From NCBI GenBank assembly GCA_015067885.1, contig SVLO01000003.1:1-64000 (forward strand): a DNA stretch of 64,000 nucleotides, in the 5' to 3' direction. Of this stretch, positions 17,513 to 25,750 are shown one piece after another. The DNA is from Oscillospiraceae bacterium. Lineage in GTDB: Bacteria > Bacillota > Clostridia > Oscillospirales > Oscillospiraceae. Position numbers and translations under genes: made by a program. Each line of letters begins with the position of its first letter. Position 1 is the stretch's first letter. Under the pieces are notes generated by a model. That model saw nothing but the letters and a program-made list of their open reading frames with translations, was not told where the DNA came from and ran no database searches.

Positions 17513-17725
17513 GTGATCTTGGATAAAATTGCCCTGGCACTGCTGATCATCGGCGGTCTGAACTGGGGCCTGGTGGGCCTGTTTGGCTTTGATTTGGTGG
17601 CCTTCCTGCTGGGGGGTTCCGCCGCCCTGCTGGCCCGTGCAGTCTATACTCTGGTGGCCCTGTCGGCGGTGTGGTGTATCACCCTGTTGTTCCGCGACAG
17701 AAGCGTGAGCGAACACCACGCCTAA
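17513..17725 (+). CDS. DUF378 small membrane protein
   Basis: A 70-residue protein with two hydrophobic helices, matching the DUF378 family (B. subtilis YuzA type): IALALLIIGGLNWGLVGLFGFDLVAFL with the conserved GGLNWGLVG, then AVYTLVALSAVWCITLLF. It starts with GTG at 17513, preceded by AGAGGAGGG. Function is unknown; the family is of inner-membrane microproteins. It is monocistronic, bounded by terminators on both sides. Confidence 0.85.
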   Translation: MILDKIALALLIIGGLNWGLVGLFGFDLVAFLLGGSAALLARAVYTLVALSAVWCITLLFRDRSVSEHHA

Positions 17726-17736
17726 GGTCTGCTGTA

Positions 17737-17769
17737 TCCCGGTCCGTTGCTGCGGGCCGGGAATTTTTT
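17737..17769 (+). terminator. terminator after the DUF378 gene
   Basis: A 10-bp stem (17737-17746 with 17753-17762, one G-T pair) is followed by seven T. Confidence 0.9.
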
Positions 17770-17779
17770 TGCTTGGCTC

Positions 17780-17808
17780 TTGACAGGGGGACGAAAAAGG
17801 AATATGAT
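17780..17808 (+). promoter_or_regulatory. promoter of the copper operon
   Basis: TTGACA (17780-17785) and TATGAT (17803-17808) are 17 bases apart. The expected transcription start falls on the first bases of the operator dyad below. Confidence 0.85.
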
Positions 17809-17814
17809 AAAGAC

Positions 17815-17834
17815 ACCCCCCGGGGGAGGGGGGT
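17815..17834. promoter_or_regulatory. CsoR operator candidate
   Basis: ACCCCCC-N6-GGGGGGT is a perfect 7-bp dyad followed by ATA, resembling CsoR operators (GC-rich dyad flanked by A/T). It overlaps the transcription start of copA, and the downstream gene csoR encodes the matching repressor. Confidence 0.75.
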
Positions 17835-17878
17835 ATAAGAGATATGAGATATTAAAATATAAGACAGGGGGAGGAACA

Positions 17879-20398
17879 TTGAAACAGACCTTTCGCGTTA
17901 CCGGAATGACTTGTTCGGCCTGTGTTGCCCATGTGGAGCGGGCGGCGTCCGGAGTGGATGGAGTCCGTCGGGTCGAGGTCAGCCTGCTGACCAACCGCAT
18001 GACGGCGGAATTCGACGAGGACCGCGTCACGGCCGGGCAGATCGCCGCGGCGGTTGCCGCGGCGGGGTACGCCGCCGCGCCGGTGGGGGATAACGAACCC
18101 AAGCGCCCTGTGCAGGGACAGGAGGAGGCACAATTGAAACGGCGCGTTCTGCGCTCCGTGGTATTTTTGCTTCCGCTGATGTATGTGGCCATGGGACACA
18201 TGGTGGGACTGCCTCTGCCCGGCTGGCTGTTGGGGCAGGAAAACGCGGTGATCTTTGGCCTGACCCAACTGCTGCTGACGTTGCCCATTCTGTACATCAA
18301 CCGCAGATGCTATCAGGTGGGCGTCAAGTCCGCGCTGCGGCGGCAGCCCAATATGGACAGTCTGGTTTCCCTTGGCTCGGGAGCGGCTGTGGTGTACGGT
18401 ATTTTTGCCATTTATCAAATGGCTTACGGACTGGGACATGGGGATTTGGAGCGGGTGGCCCGCTATCATGCGGACCTGTATTTTGAGGCCGCCGGCATGA
18501 TTTTGACGCTGGTGACACTGGGTAAGCTGATGGAACACCGCTCCAAAGGCAGAACGGCGGACGCCATTACCCGCTTGATCGAGTTGACTCCGCGCACTGC
18601 CCACGTCCTGCGGGACGGGCAGGAGGTTGAGGTGCCTGTGGAGCAGGTGCGGGTGGGGGACCGTGTGATGGTCCGACCCGGACAGAGCGTGCCTGTGGAC
18701 GGCGTGATCGTGGACGGCGCCTCCGCTGTGGATGAGTCCGCCCTGACCGGGGAGAGCCTGCCTGTGGATAAAACGGTGGGCGACAAGGTGGCGGCGGCCA
18801 CCATCAACCGTTCCGGCGCCTTTGTACTGGAAGCCACCCGGGTGGGAGAGAACACCACCCTTGCCCAAATGATCCGCCTGGTGGAGGAGGCCTCTGCTTC
18901 CAAAGCGCCCATTGCCCGCCTGGCCGACCGGGTGGCCGGAGTGTTCGTACCCGTGGTCTTTACCATTGCTGTGGTGACGGCGGCGGTGTGGCTGTTGGCC
19001 ACCGGTGGTCAGGTGACCGCCGCCCTGACCGCAGGCGTGGCGGTGCTGGTCATCTCCTGCCCATGCGCGCTGGGCCTTGCCACCCCCGTGGCCATTATGG
19101 TGGCCACCGGTGAGGGCGCGAAAAACGGTATTTTGATCCGTTCCGCCCGGGCGTTGGAAGAGTTGTGCAAGGTGGACACGGTGGTGCTGGACAAAACAGG
19201 CACCCTGACCATGGGGAAACCGGTAGTCACCGATGTGATCTGTGCCGATGGGGTCGAGCGCGAAGAACTGCTTGAGATCGCTGCCGGGCTGGAGAGCGCC
19301 TCGGAGCATCCCCTGGCTGCCGCAGTGGTTGATTTTGTCCGGGAACAGGGCGTGAAAGCTGAACAGCTAAAAGACTTTACAGCCGTTCATGGCAAAGGCG
19401 TACACGGCCGTTTAGGTGGTGAGACTTGTGTGGGCGGCAACCGGGTGATGCTGGATGAATTCCGTGTGGACGGACAGACGCTTTACCCTCAGGGACAGCG
19501 CCTTGCCGACCTGGGGAAAACCCCGCTGTACTTCGCCCGCGGCGGGAAGCTGCTGGGGCTGATCGCCGTGGCAGACGTACCCAAGCCCACCAGCGCCCGG
19601 GCGGTGGCGGCATTCCGGGAGCTTGGGCTGGACGTGGTGATGCTGACCGGCGACAACGAGCGCACGGCAAAGGCCATTGCACATCAGTTGGGCATTGAGC
19701 AGGTGCGCGCCCAGGTGTTGCCCGAAGATAAGCGCGCAGTGGTGGCCCAACTGCAGGCCGAGGGGAAAAAGGTGGCCATGGTGGGGGATGGCGTCAACGA
19801 CGCTCCCGCTTTGGTGGCCGCCGACGTGGGAATGGCGATCGGCGCGGGAACGGACGTGGCCATCGACAGCGCGGACGTCGTGCTGATGAAGTCTGACCTG
19901 CTGGATGCTGCGGCGGCGGTGGAGCTGTCCCGGGCCACCATGGCCAAGGTGCGGCTGAATCTGTTTTGGGCCTTTTTCTACAACGTGATCGGAATTCCCC
20001 TTGCCGCCGGCGTGTTTTATCCCGTGCTGGGCTGGCAGCTCAGCCCCATGTTTGGCTCCGCCGCTATGAGCCTGAGCTCCGTGTGCGTGGTGTCCAACGC
20101 CCTGCGGCTGCGGAAGTTCAAAAGCCGCTTTCAGCATGAAACCTGCGGGTGCTGCCCGTCGGAACACAAAAAGGAGGACGTGAAGAAGATGAAAAAAGTG
20201 ATGACCATTGAGGGTATGATGTGCAGCCACTGCACCGGTCGGGTGCAGCAGGTGCTGTCCGCGCTGGAGGGAGTGGAGGCCGTGGAAATGAGTCTGGAGA
20301 ACAAGACTGCCACGGTGACCCTGGCTGCCGGCCTGGCGGAGCGGAGCCTTGTTGACGCGGTGACCGCCGCAGGCTATCGGGTGGTGAGCGTGGAATGA
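17879..20398 (+). CDS. copA: copper-exporting P1B-type ATPase with a C-terminal CopZ-like domain
   Basis: An 839-residue copper pump. It has an N-terminal heavy-metal domain with GMTCSAC (Cys12, Cys15), an actuator domain with TGES, the ion-binding CPC in the membrane helix [15 protein letters not shown], the phosphorylation site DKTGTLT, and the ATP-binding MLTGDN and [10 protein letters not shown] motifs. CPC with these helices indicates Cu(I) specificity. Residues about 771-839 add a second heavy-metal domain (GMMCSHC) at the C-terminus, an unusual place for it, after a Cys-rich [10 protein letters not shown] linker. The TTG start at 17879 follows GGGGGAGG. Repression by CsoR is expected from the operator and from csoR overlapping the stop codon by 4 bases. 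Confidence 0.95.
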   Translation: MKQTFRVTGMTCSACVAHVERAASGVDGVRRVEVSLLTNRMTAEFDEDRVTAGQIAAAVAAAGYAAAPVGDNEPKRPVQGQEEAQLKRRVLRSVVFLLPLMYVAMGHMVGLPLPGWLLGQENAVIFGLTQLLLTLPILYINRRCYQVGVKSALRRQPNMDSLVSLGSGAAVVYGIFAIYQMAYGLGHGDLERVARYHADLYFEAAGMILTLVTLGKLMEHRSKGRTADAITRLIELTPRTAHVLRDGQEVEVPVEQVRVGDRVMVRPGQSVPVDGVIVDGASAVDESALTGESLPVDKTVGDKVAAATINRSGAFVLEATRVGENTTLAQMIRLVEEASASKAPIARLADRVAGVFVPVVFTIAVVTAAVWLLATGGQVTAALTAGVAVLVISCPCALGLATPVAIMVATGEGAKNGILIRSARALEELCKVDTVVLDKTGTLTMGKPVVTDVICADGVEREELLEIAAGLESASEHPLAAAVVDFVREQGVKAEQLKDFTAVHGKGVHGRLGGETCVGGNRVMLDEFRVDGQTLYPQGQRLADLGKTPLYFARGGKLLGLIAVADVPKPTSARAVAAFRELGLDVVMLTGDNERTAKAIAHQLGIEQVRAQVLPEDKRAVVAQLQAEGKKVAMVGDGVNDAPALVAADVGMAIGAGTDVAIDSADVVLMKSDLLDAAAAVELSRATMAKVRLNLFWAFFYNVIGIPLAAGVFYPVLGWQLSPMFGSAAMSLSSVCVVSNALRLRKFKSRFQHETCGCCPSEHKKEDVKKMKKVMTIEGMMCSHCTGRVQQVLSALEGVEAVEMSLENKTATVTLAAGLAERSLVDAVTAAGYRVVSVE
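20189..20398 (+). CDS. possible nested CopZ-type copper chaperone made from an internal start
   Basis: Inside copA and in its frame, AAGGAGG (20171-20177) lies 11 bases before an ATG at 20189. Initiation there would give a 69-residue protein, [20 protein letters not shown] onward, which is exactly a CopZ-like chaperone with Cys12 and Cys15 and the normal length of about 69. The AG-rich stretch could be coincidence because it encodes KKEDVKK. If used, the operon makes both a pump and a free chaperone from one gene. This is an inference; it may also be only the C-terminal domain of the pump. Confidence 0.45.
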   Translation: MKKVMTIEGMMCSHCTGRVQQVLSALEGVEAVEMSLENKTATVTLAAGLAERSLVDAVTAAGYRVVSVE

Positions 20399-20658
20399 AA
20401 GCGGACCGTGCGCAGTTGGAACTGCTGCTGAAAACCGCCCGGGGACAGATCGATGGTATTTTGAAAATGGTGGATGAGGACCGGTACTGCCTGGAGATCT
20501 CCACCCAGATCAGTGCCGCCGCCTCCCTGCTGAAAAAGGCCAACCGCACCGTGCTGCGCTCCCACATGGACCACTGTGTACGTCAGGCGGTGGCCGACGG
20601 CACGGTGGACACCAAGCTGGATGAGCTGACGCTGCTGCTGGACAAACTGACCGACTAA
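20395..20658 (+). CDS. csoR: copper-sensing repressor CsoR
   Basis: An 87-residue all-helical repressor of the CsoR/RcnR/FrmR family (DUF156). The Cu(I) ligand triad is present with the correct spacing: Cys32, His57 and Cys61 match Cys36, His61 and Cys65 of M. tuberculosis CsoR. The N-terminal residue expected of nickel/cobalt sensors (RcnR) or formaldehyde sensors (FrmR) is not seen. The ATG overlaps the copA stop by 4 bases, so translation is coupled. It presumably binds the dyad at 17815-17834 and releases it when copper-loaded. Confidence 0.93.
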   Translation: MKADRAQLELLLKTARGQIDGILKMVDEDRYCLEISTQISAAASLLKKANRTVLRSHMDHCVRQAVADGTVDTKLDELTLLLDKLTD

Positions 20659-20664
20659 GAACAT

Positions 20665-20711
20665 AAATCGCCGCTCTTTGGGAAAGACTAGACCCAAAGG
20701 CGGCGATTTTT
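20665..20711 (+). terminator. terminator of the copper operon
   Basis: AATCGCCG and CTTTGGG pair with CCCAAAG and CGGCGATT around a 10-nt loop, followed by a T-run. The next gene begins immediately after it. Confidence 0.85.
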
Positions 20712-20712
20712 C

Positions 20713-21066
20713 ATGAAAAAATGGTGGCGATATATGCTGGCAGGCGGATTGGCGGGGGTGGCCAACGGATTGTTCGGTGGAGGCGGCGGTTCTGTGCTGG
20801 TCCCCCTTTTGGTGGGTCTGTGCGCAATGGAGCGCCGGCGGGCCTTTGCCACCTCCGTGGCGGTGATTTTGCCTCTGTGCGCCCTGTCCGTGGTGGTATA
20901 TCTGCTGCGGGGCGGCCTTGACCTGCGTGCGGCGTGGCCCTATCTGGCGGGAGGGACCGTCGGCGGCTGGCTGGGCGGCCGGCTGTTCCGGGGCGTGCGG
21001 GTGGACTGGCTGCGGCGGGGATTTGGCCTGCTGCTGATATTTGGGGGAGTGAGGTGTCTGATGTGA
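20713..21066 (+). CDS. TSUP/TauE-SafE permease, N-terminal half-size protein
   Basis: A 117-residue hydrophobic protein corresponding to the first half of a TauE/SafE (TSUP) anion exporter. The repeat-1 motif GLFGGGGGSVLVPLL is visible near residues 18-32, followed by helices ATSVAVILPLCALSVVVYLL and WPYLAGGTVGGWLGGRLF. TSUP carriers are normally about 250 residues with two such repeats; here each repeat is a separate gene. The ATG sits in the T-tail of the copper-operon terminator and has no obvious ribosome binding site, so 20713 is provisional and an ATG at 20734 is possible. Likely substrates for the family are sulfite, sulfonates or thiosulfate. Confidence 0.75.
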   Translation: MKKWWRYMLAGGLAGVANGLFGGGGGSVLVPLLVGLCAMERRRAFATSVAVILPLCALSVVVYLLRGGLDLRAAWPYLAGGTVGGWLGGRLFRGVRVDWLRRGFGLLLIFGGVRCLM

Positions 21067-21434
21067 GTGGATGGCTGCCCGCTGTGCTGGCGGGGTTTGC
21101 CACGGGGATCTTATCCGGCTTTGGCGTTGGGGGTGGCACCCTGCTGCTGGTCTACATGACGGCGGTGGCGGGACTGGACCAGCATTTGGCCCAGGGCATC
21201 AACCTGCTCTACTTTCTGCCGGCGGCTCTATGCGCCCTGCCCACCCATGTGAAAAACGGCTATATCGAAAAAAAGGCCCTGCTGCCCGCTGTCGGCACGG
21301 GTCTTGTCTGCGCGGGGCTTGCGGCCTGGGCGGCTACAGCCATGGAGACCGCCATCCTGCACAAGTGCTTTGGCGGCTTTTTGATTTTGGTAGGGCTGTG
21401 GGAGCTGTTCAAAAAGGAAAAAGCGGACCGCTGA
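21054..21434 (+). CDS. TSUP/TauE-SafE permease, C-terminal half-size protein
   Basis: A 126-residue membrane protein representing the second TSUP repeat. It has the partner motif GFGVGGGTLLLVYM and helices NLLYFLPAALCALPTHVKNG and VGTGLVCAGLAAWAAT, ending in a basic cytoplasmic tail. GTG at 21054 is chosen (GGGGGAGTGAG upstream); it overlaps the first half by 13 bases in another frame, so the two halves are translated separately and probably assemble. The two together have the length of one normal TSUP carrier. Confidence 0.72.
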   Translation: MSDVSGWLPAVLAGFATGILSGFGVGGGTLLLVYMTAVAGLDQHLAQGINLLYFLPAALCALPTHVKNGYIEKKALLPAVGTGLVCAGLAAWAATAMETAILHKCFGGFLILVGLWELFKKEKADR

Positions 21435-21448
21435 ACGGTCCGCTTTGC
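21421..21448 (+). terminator. terminator after the TSUP pair
   Basis: AAGCGGACC (21421-21429) pairs with GGTCCGCTT (21437-21445); the stop codon of the second TSUP gene lies in the loop. The T-run is short, and the hairpin may also serve the converging gene. Confidence 0.7.
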
Positions 21449-21458
21449 TCGTTTGAAA

Positions 21459-22274
21459 TTACAGAAAAATCTTGCTCTCGGCGGGGCGGGCGTACATCGC
21501 CTCCAGCTCCCGCTTGTGGTAGAGGTAGCCCTCGTCGTCGTAATACTTGGCGCCGGTTGGGCAGCCCTTGACGCAGGCGCAGCACTTGATGCAGGTGCCG
21601 GGGATGGAGGATGGGTCGGCGGGGTCGATGGAACCCATGGTGCAGATGCGGGCGCAAAGACCGCAGTTGACGCATTTGGCCGGGTCGGTCTTGGGCTTGA
21701 CCTTAAGGATGTTGATGGGGTTGCCCGCCCGGTCCCGGGGGGTGTAGTAGGGGCCGATGGGGTCGTTGCCGTCCACGGGGGCGGACAGGGCGATTTGGCC
21801 GGACAGTGCCTTTTCCGCGGCGGCCCGCCCCAGCGTATCGGCAAGGGCGAGGTCACGGCTGTCGGGACGGCCCGCGCCCAACGTGGTGGAAAAGGAGTGT
21901 TCCCCCACGAAGGCACCCGCGGCAATGGGGGAGAGTTCGTTGGCCTGCGTGAGTTGAACCAGTTCCATCAGGCCGTCGTCAAAATTGCGATTGCCGAAGG
22001 TGACCACAGGCACGCACAGGGCGCCGTTGCCGGCGATGTGTCCGGTGAGGAAGGGCAGCAGCTTGTTGGGTACCCGTCCGGCGTAGACCGGGGTGCCAAG
22101 GATGACCAGGTCGCCCGGGGAGAAACGGAGCGCCTGCTCCCGGGAAGCGGGCAGGCTGAAGTCGAAGTCCGCCCGGGGGCAGCCAAGTGCCTGGGCGGCG
22201 GCGTCTGCCACACGGCAGGTAACGGACTTGGTGTTGCCGGTGCCGGTGAAATACACGGCCCAAACGGTATTCAT
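21459..22274 (-). CDS. EFR1-type flavodoxin/ferredoxin fusion protein
   Basis: A 271-residue fusion of a flavodoxin-like domain and a bacterial ferredoxin. FTGTGNTKSV at residues 9-18 is the FMN-phosphate loop. Near the C-terminus two [4Fe-4S] motifs follow, CVNCGLCARIC and CIKCCACVKGC, each ending in the usual Cys-Pro or Cys-Thr turn. This is the EFR1 family common in gut Clostridia. It likely moves electrons between a ferredoxin pool and an unknown partner. It lies 14 bases behind ruvX and is probably co-transcribed with it, although no functional link is apparent. Confidence 0.88.
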   Translation of the reverse strand: MNTVWAVYFTGTGNTKSVTCRVADAAAQALGCPRADFDFSLPASREQALRFSPGDLVILGTPVYAGRVPNKLLPFLTGHIAGNGALCVPVVTFGNRNFDDGLMELVQLTQANELSPIAAGAFVGEHSFSTTLGAGRPDSRDLALADTLGRAAAEKALSGQIALSAPVDGNDPIGPYYTPRDRAGNPINILKVKPKTDPAKCVNCGLCARICTMGSIDPADPSSIPGTCIKCCACVKGCPTGAKYYDDEGYLYHKRELEAMYARPAESKIFL

Positions 22275-22287
22275 AGTGTGTCCCTCC

Positions 22288-22710
22288 TCAACCGCGCTGG
22301 CGGCGCAGAAAATCCAAATAGCCTTCCAAAATCAGGCTGGCGGCTACGGCATCCACAGTCTTTTTGCGCTTCTTGGCGTTTTTGCCCGCATCGGCCAAAA
22401 TTCGGTGGGCGTCCACGGTGGTGCGCCGCTCGTCCCACAGCACGGGGGTCAGGCCGGTGGCCTGGGCCACCCGGGCGGCAAAGTCACGATAGAGCTGAGC
22501 CCGCGGTCCTTCGGTGCCGTCCATGTTGCGGGGGAAACCCATGACCAGCCGGTCAGCCTTGTACTGCTGCACCAAACGGGACAGCTCATCCAGCACCACA
22601 TCGTCCCTGCGGCTGTGGATGGTGGTGACGGTGCCGGTCAAAAAGCCGGTGGGGTCGGAGATGGCAACGCCGGTATGGGCGTCGCCGTAATCGATAGCCA
22701 TAACGACCAT
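22288..22710 (-). CDS. ruvX: RuvX/YqgF Holliday-junction resolvase-like protein
   Basis: A 140-residue YqgF-family protein with an RNase H-like fold. The N-terminus MAIDYGDAHTGVAISDPTG carries the first catalytic Asp and the glycine turn; the second acidic motif lies in VLWDERRTTVDAH and the third in VDAVAASLILEGYL. YqgF/RuvX has been implicated in pre-16S rRNA processing and in junction resolution. The start at 22710 (MVVMAIDYG) follows CAGGAGGG; a longer frame to 22773 overlaps the promoter. A second ATG at 22701 is possible. Confidence 0.93.
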   Translation of the reverse strand: MVVMAIDYGDAHTGVAISDPTGFLTGTVTTIHSRRDDVVLDELSRLVQQYKADRLVMGFPRNMDGTEGPRAQLYRDFAARVAQATGLTPVLWDERRTTVDAHRILADAGKNAKKRKKTVDAVAASLILEGYLDFLRRQRG

Positions 22711-22744
22711 GGCGGTCCCTCCTGAAAACAAATCCTTGAAAGGA

Positions 22745-22773
22745 ATTATATAATGTTTTTTCGCCCGGCGCAA
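22745..22773 (-). promoter_or_regulatory. promoter of ruvX
   Basis: On the minus strand TTGCGC and TATAAT are separated by 17 bases, about 35 bases before the ruvX start. Confidence 0.6.
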
Positions 22774-22799
22774 GGGGGCGGAGTTTTTGTTTTTTTCTG

Positions 22800-22828
22800 T
22801 TGCAAAAGATGGGATTTTCTGTTAAAAT
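22800..22828 (+). promoter_or_regulatory. promoter of the 259-residue membrane protein
   Basis: TTGCAA and TAAAAT are 17 bases apart. It lies back-to-back with the ruvX promoter. Confidence 0.65.
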
Positions 22829-22890
22829 ATAGAACAGCGAAATCTTTGACACGAAGCGGTCTGTTCCGCTTCGGATAAGGGGTATGATTT

Positions 22891-23670
22891 ATGAGTAGTA
22901 AGAAAAAGGCCGCCGCCCTCAAACAGCAGGAGGATACCGCGCTGTCCCGTGCCTTGATTTGGTTTGCGGCGGCTATGGTGATAGAGTTTTTGCTTTTGCT
23001 GGTCAACAACGTTTTCACAAGAGGTATTCCAAGCTGGGACTTTGCAAATAGCCTGTTCAAGGCTCTGCCCATCATCGCCGGCGTTTGTTTGGTGTGTGCC
23101 GTTTTGACCGGTATCTGGTGCCGGAAGCGTACCGTCGCAAAGAAGGAACTGTTCTTCCTGCCCCTGGTGCTTTCCGCGGTGCTTGCCTTGCTGGGTGTCA
23201 GTGCCGTGCTGCTGTACGTGGCCCCCACTTCGGCGGACCTGTTGCGGGTGGTCGTCCCCGCCCTGGGCGTGTTGGCCCTGGCATACTACCTCTACCAAAA
23301 GGAGTTCTTCCTGTCCGCGCTGTGTTCCGGCGTGAGCCTGCTGGGCCTGTGGATGGTCAAGCGGGGCAGCACGCAGATGCCGTTTGTGATCGACCTGTAT
23401 ATTGTGGTCGGCGCTGTGGCGCTGCTGGCTGTGCTGGCGCTGGCAGTCCTTTTGAAGAAGAAGGACGGCGTGCTGACCATCAAGGGCAAGCGGCTGGTGC
23501 TGTTTGCCAAGCAGACCAATTACGTGCCGGTGTTCCTGTCCTGCGTGCTGGGTGTGCTGGCGCTGTGCGCGTGTTTGGTGCTGGGCGAGTTGGCGGCGTT
23601 CTATCTGCTGTTTGTTCTGCTGGCCTGGTTGTTGCTGCTGCTGGTGTACTACACTGTCAAGTTGATGTGA
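22891..23670 (+). CDS. polytopic membrane protein of unknown function
   Basis: A 259-residue protein, mostly hydrophobic, with about eight predicted membrane helices after a short charged start (MSSKKKAAALKQQEDTAL). Helices include ALIWFAAAMVIEFLLLLV, LPIIAGVCLVCAVLTGIW, LPLVLSAVLALLGVSAVLL, VVVPALGVLALAYYLYQ and a final pair ending VYYTVKLM. A charged loop KKKDGVLTIKGKRLVLF separates the last helices. No transporter or enzyme motif was recognised. AAGGGG lies upstream of the ATG. It is monocistronic, with its own promoter and a strong terminator. Confidence 0.7.
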   Translation: MSSKKKAAALKQQEDTALSRALIWFAAAMVIEFLLLLVNNVFTRGIPSWDFANSLFKALPIIAGVCLVCAVLTGIWCRKRTVAKKELFFLPLVLSAVLALLGVSAVLLYVAPTSADLLRVVVPALGVLALAYYLYQKEFFLSALCSGVSLLGLWMVKRGSTQMPFVIDLYIVVGAVALLAVLALAVLLKKKDGVLTIKGKRLVLFAKQTNYVPVFLSCVLGVLALCACLVLGELAAFYLLFVLLAWLLLLLVYYTVKLM

Positions 23671-23680
23671 TTTGAAGTTG

Positions 23681-23719
23681 AAAAGCGGCGGGTCCCTTGA
23701 AAGGGACCCGCCGCTTTTT
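23681..23719. terminator. bidirectional terminator between membrane protein and patatin genes
   Basis: A 17-bp perfect stem (AAAGCGGCGGGTCCCTT and its complement) with a tiny loop and T-runs on both strands. Confidence 0.9.
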
Positions 23720-23729
23720 GATTCCTGTA

Positions 23730-24584
23730 TTACTGGATCACATTTCGTTTGGTCAGGCGCTGCGCCACCTTGTTCAGCCCCTTGACCACCACGTCGCTGG
23801 TCAATCGCAACTGGCTGTTGGGCCGCAAGGAGTTCAGTGTTTCAATTTGCGTGTGTACGGCCTCAACGTTTTCGATGCCGGAGGAAAATACGAAATCCAG
23901 CACACTCTTTGCCCGCTTGTAGCCGGCGTGGATCATGGCCTCGGTCTCCTCCTGGGACAGCCAAAGGGATTTTTTCAACAGGCGGTTGCAGTCGCCAAAG
24001 GTGATTTTGATGACCTTGCCATCGAAATGGGAGGACTCAAAGGTGTAATCGAATTCGTCAAAATAGATGCAAATGATGTAGTCCAGATCGTGCTTGAGCA
24101 GCGGATAGACCGGGATGTTGTCGATCACGGCGCCGTCGTAAAAATATTTGTTGCCGATCAAAACCGGTTTGCAGATGGGGAACACGGCGACGGCGGCGTT
24201 CAGATAATCCTCCACATCGGCGGGGTCCTTGCCGGATATGTCGATGTAGAAGTTCTGCCGTTTCTTCAGATGGAACAGGGGGATGTACAGCCGCTGGCAG
24301 GACACGGGGCGCTTTGACAGGACGGAAATGCTCTCCTTCAAATAGTTGTTTTTGAATACGCTTGAAATAAATACCGAGTCGCGCTCCGGACACATACCGG
24401 TCCACAAGTCGGTCGCACTGGGCAAATTTCCGGAGGCGAACGCATAGGAGTTCAGCACACCCACCGAGGCGGAGCTGATATATTTAATATCTTCCGGGTG
24501 GAAGTATTCCGATACAGCCCGCAGGGCGCCAAGCTCGTAAGCACCCTTTGCCATGCCGCCGGAGAGAACAAGTCCAACATTCAT
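23730..24584 (-). CDS. patatin-like phospholipase family protein
   Basis: A 284-residue patatin-like lipase, expected to hydrolyse acyl esters of phospholipids. The oxyanion loop GLVLSGGMAKGAYELGAL (residues 4-21) is at the N-terminus, with Lys in place of the usual Arg. The nucleophile-elbow region reads SSASVGVLNSYAFASG: the serine is present, but the first Gly of G-x-S-x-G is Ser. The second dyad residue is the Asp of DGAVIDNIP. The start at 24584 (MNVGLVLSGG) fits the promoter, whereas an ATG at 24653 would be upstream of the transcript. The ribosome binding site is weak. Activity is likely but not certain given the altered elbow. Confidence 0.85.
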   Translation of the reverse strand: MNVGLVLSGGMAKGAYELGALRAVSEYFHPEDIKYISSASVGVLNSYAFASGNLPSATDLWTGMCPERDSVFISSVFKNNYLKESISVLSKRPVSCQRLYIPLFHLKKRQNFYIDISGKDPADVEDYLNAAVAVFPICKPVLIGNKYFYDGAVIDNIPVYPLLKHDLDYIICIYFDEFDYTFESSHFDGKVIKITFGDCNRLLKKSLWLSQEETEAMIHAGYKRAKSVLDFVFSSGIENVEAVHTQIETLNSLRPNSQLRLTSDVVVKGLNKVAQRLTKRNVIQ

Positions 24585-24653
24585 AGAAGCAACAACCAAC
24601 CTGTGAATATAAATAGAATAGTCGTGGTTCGACAAAAGCCTACAATACACCAC

Positions 24654-24682
24654 ATCATACCATGAAGTTGCTCTGAACGCAA
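24654..24682 (-). promoter_or_regulatory. promoter of the patatin gene
   Basis: On the minus strand TTGCGT and TATGAT (with TGG before it) are 17 bases apart. Confidence 0.6.
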
Positions 24683-24713
24683 GGAATTCTTTGCGCGGGA
24701 TGAGGCGATGAGT

Positions 24714-25415
24714 TCATCGCGGCGGGCAGGGGGGAGTGTTCATGGCCTGCTCCAGCTTTTGCAGGGCCTTCTTTTCAATGCGGGAAATGTAACTGCGTGA
24801 AATGCCGCAGCGGTGGGCCACCTCCCGCTGGGTGAGGGGTTCCTTGCCGCCCAGGCCGTAGCGCAGGACGATGATGCGGGCCTCCCGGTCGGTCAGGCAG
24901 GTTTTGACACAGCGGCGGATCCGGGCGCAGGCGTCTTTGGTGTCCAGGTCGTCCAGCATGGTGTCGTCCACGCTGATCACGTCCATCAGGGACAGGGAGC
25001 CGTCCCCGCCGGTGTCCAACGTGTCGGACAGGGACACTTCGCCCTGGAGTTTGCGCTGGGTGCGGAAATGCATGAGAATTTCGTTCTCGATACAACGGCT
25101 GCAGTAGGTGGACAGCTTTACCTTTTTGTCCGGTTTGAAGCTGGAAACGCCCTTGATCAAACCGATGGTGCCGATGGAGATCAGGTCGTCCTGGTCGCCG
25201 GATTGGGAGTAGTATTTTTTGACGATGTGGGCCACCAAACGCAGGTTGCGCTCGATGAGGACGTTGCGGGCCTCCGGGTCGCCTGCGGCCAGGCGCTGCA
25301 GATATACGGCCTCCTCCTCGGGTTTCAGTGGCTTGGGAAAGGTGCCGCTGCCCCCGGATAGCCGCAGGGTAAAAAACAGGCTGTTGCTCAGCAGGTACAT
25401 CAGCGCGGAAATCAT
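24714..25415 (-). CDS. sigK: sporulation sigma factor SigK
   Basis: Sigma-K directs late mother-cell transcription in sporulation. The 233-residue protein closely follows the B. subtilis pattern: ARNVLIERNLRLVAHIVKKY (region 2.1), DDLISIGTIGLIKGVSSF (2.2-2.4), STYCSRCIENEILMHFR, and a region 4 helix-turn-helix TQREVAHRCGISRSYISRIEKKAL. The N-terminus MISALMYLLSNSLFFTLRLS is hydrophobic, like the pro-sequence removed on activation of pro-sigma-K. The start at 25415 is 5 bases from GAGGTGG. The gene is continuous: no skin-type element interrupts it. Confidence 0.95.
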   Translation of the reverse strand: MISALMYLLSNSLFFTLRLSGGSGTFPKPLKPEEEAVYLQRLAAGDPEARNVLIERNLRLVAHIVKKYYSQSGDQDDLISIGTIGLIKGVSSFKPDKKVKLSTYCSRCIENEILMHFRTQRKLQGEVSLSDTLDTGGDGSLSLMDVISVDDTMLDDLDTKDACARIRRCVKTCLTDREARIIVLRYGLGGKEPLTQREVAHRCGISRSYISRIEKKALQKLEQAMNTPPCPPR

Positions 25416-25469
25416 ATAAACCACCTCGTGATACTCTATTTCGCCCCGGCAAGTCCCTATGCCCCATGG

Positions 25470-25498
25470 TTGACTTTTGCGGCGGAATCATGTATCAT
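25470..25498 (+). promoter_or_regulatory. promoter of tRNA-Leu
   Basis: TTGACT and TATCAT are 17 bases apart, ending 23 bases before the tRNA. Confidence 0.75.
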
Positions 25499-25521
25499 GC
25501 GGGGAGATGAAGTTCATATCC

Positions 25522-25606
25522 GCGGGCATGATGGAATTGGCAGACATGCGAGATTTAGGTTCTCGTGCAGCAATGCGTTGGGGTTCAAGTCCCCATGCCC
25601 GCACCA
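25522..25606 (+). tRNA. tRNA-Leu (anticodon UAG)
   Basis: An 85-nt class II tRNA including an encoded CCA. The acceptor stem GCGGGCA (25522-25528) pairs with TGCCCGC (25596-25602), followed by the discriminator A and CCA. The anticodon stem CGAGA/TCTCG encloses a 7-nt loop TTTAGGT with anticodon UAG, which decodes CUA and CUN leucine codons. A long variable arm and the T-loop GGTTCAAGT are present, as expected for tRNA-Leu. Confidence 0.97.
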
Positions 25607-25641
25607 AAAGCCGGCTCCCTTTTGGGTGCCGGCTTTTTCGT
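25607..25641 (+). terminator. terminator after tRNA-Leu
   Basis: AAAGCCGGC pairs with GCCGGCTTT followed by TT, directly after the tRNA CCA end. Confidence 0.9.
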
Positions 25642-25721
25642 GTGGATGGGAATCCGGACTTGATTGCCCGCCCGTTCGGGTGCGTTGTGTGAGGCCTTAC
25701 GGGGCATGGGTGATGTAATGA

Positions 25722-25750
25722 TTGCAAAGAGTAGAACACCGTGATATAAT
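25722..25750 (+). promoter_or_regulatory. promoter of the 1352-residue protein gene
   Basis: TTGCAA and TATAAT are separated by 17 bases; the leader is about 100 bases long. Confidence 0.7.

Noticed and set aside
24714-25415. A skin-type insertion in sigK
   Set aside because: The gene is continuous with all conserved regions present; no recombinase or att-like repeat is found.
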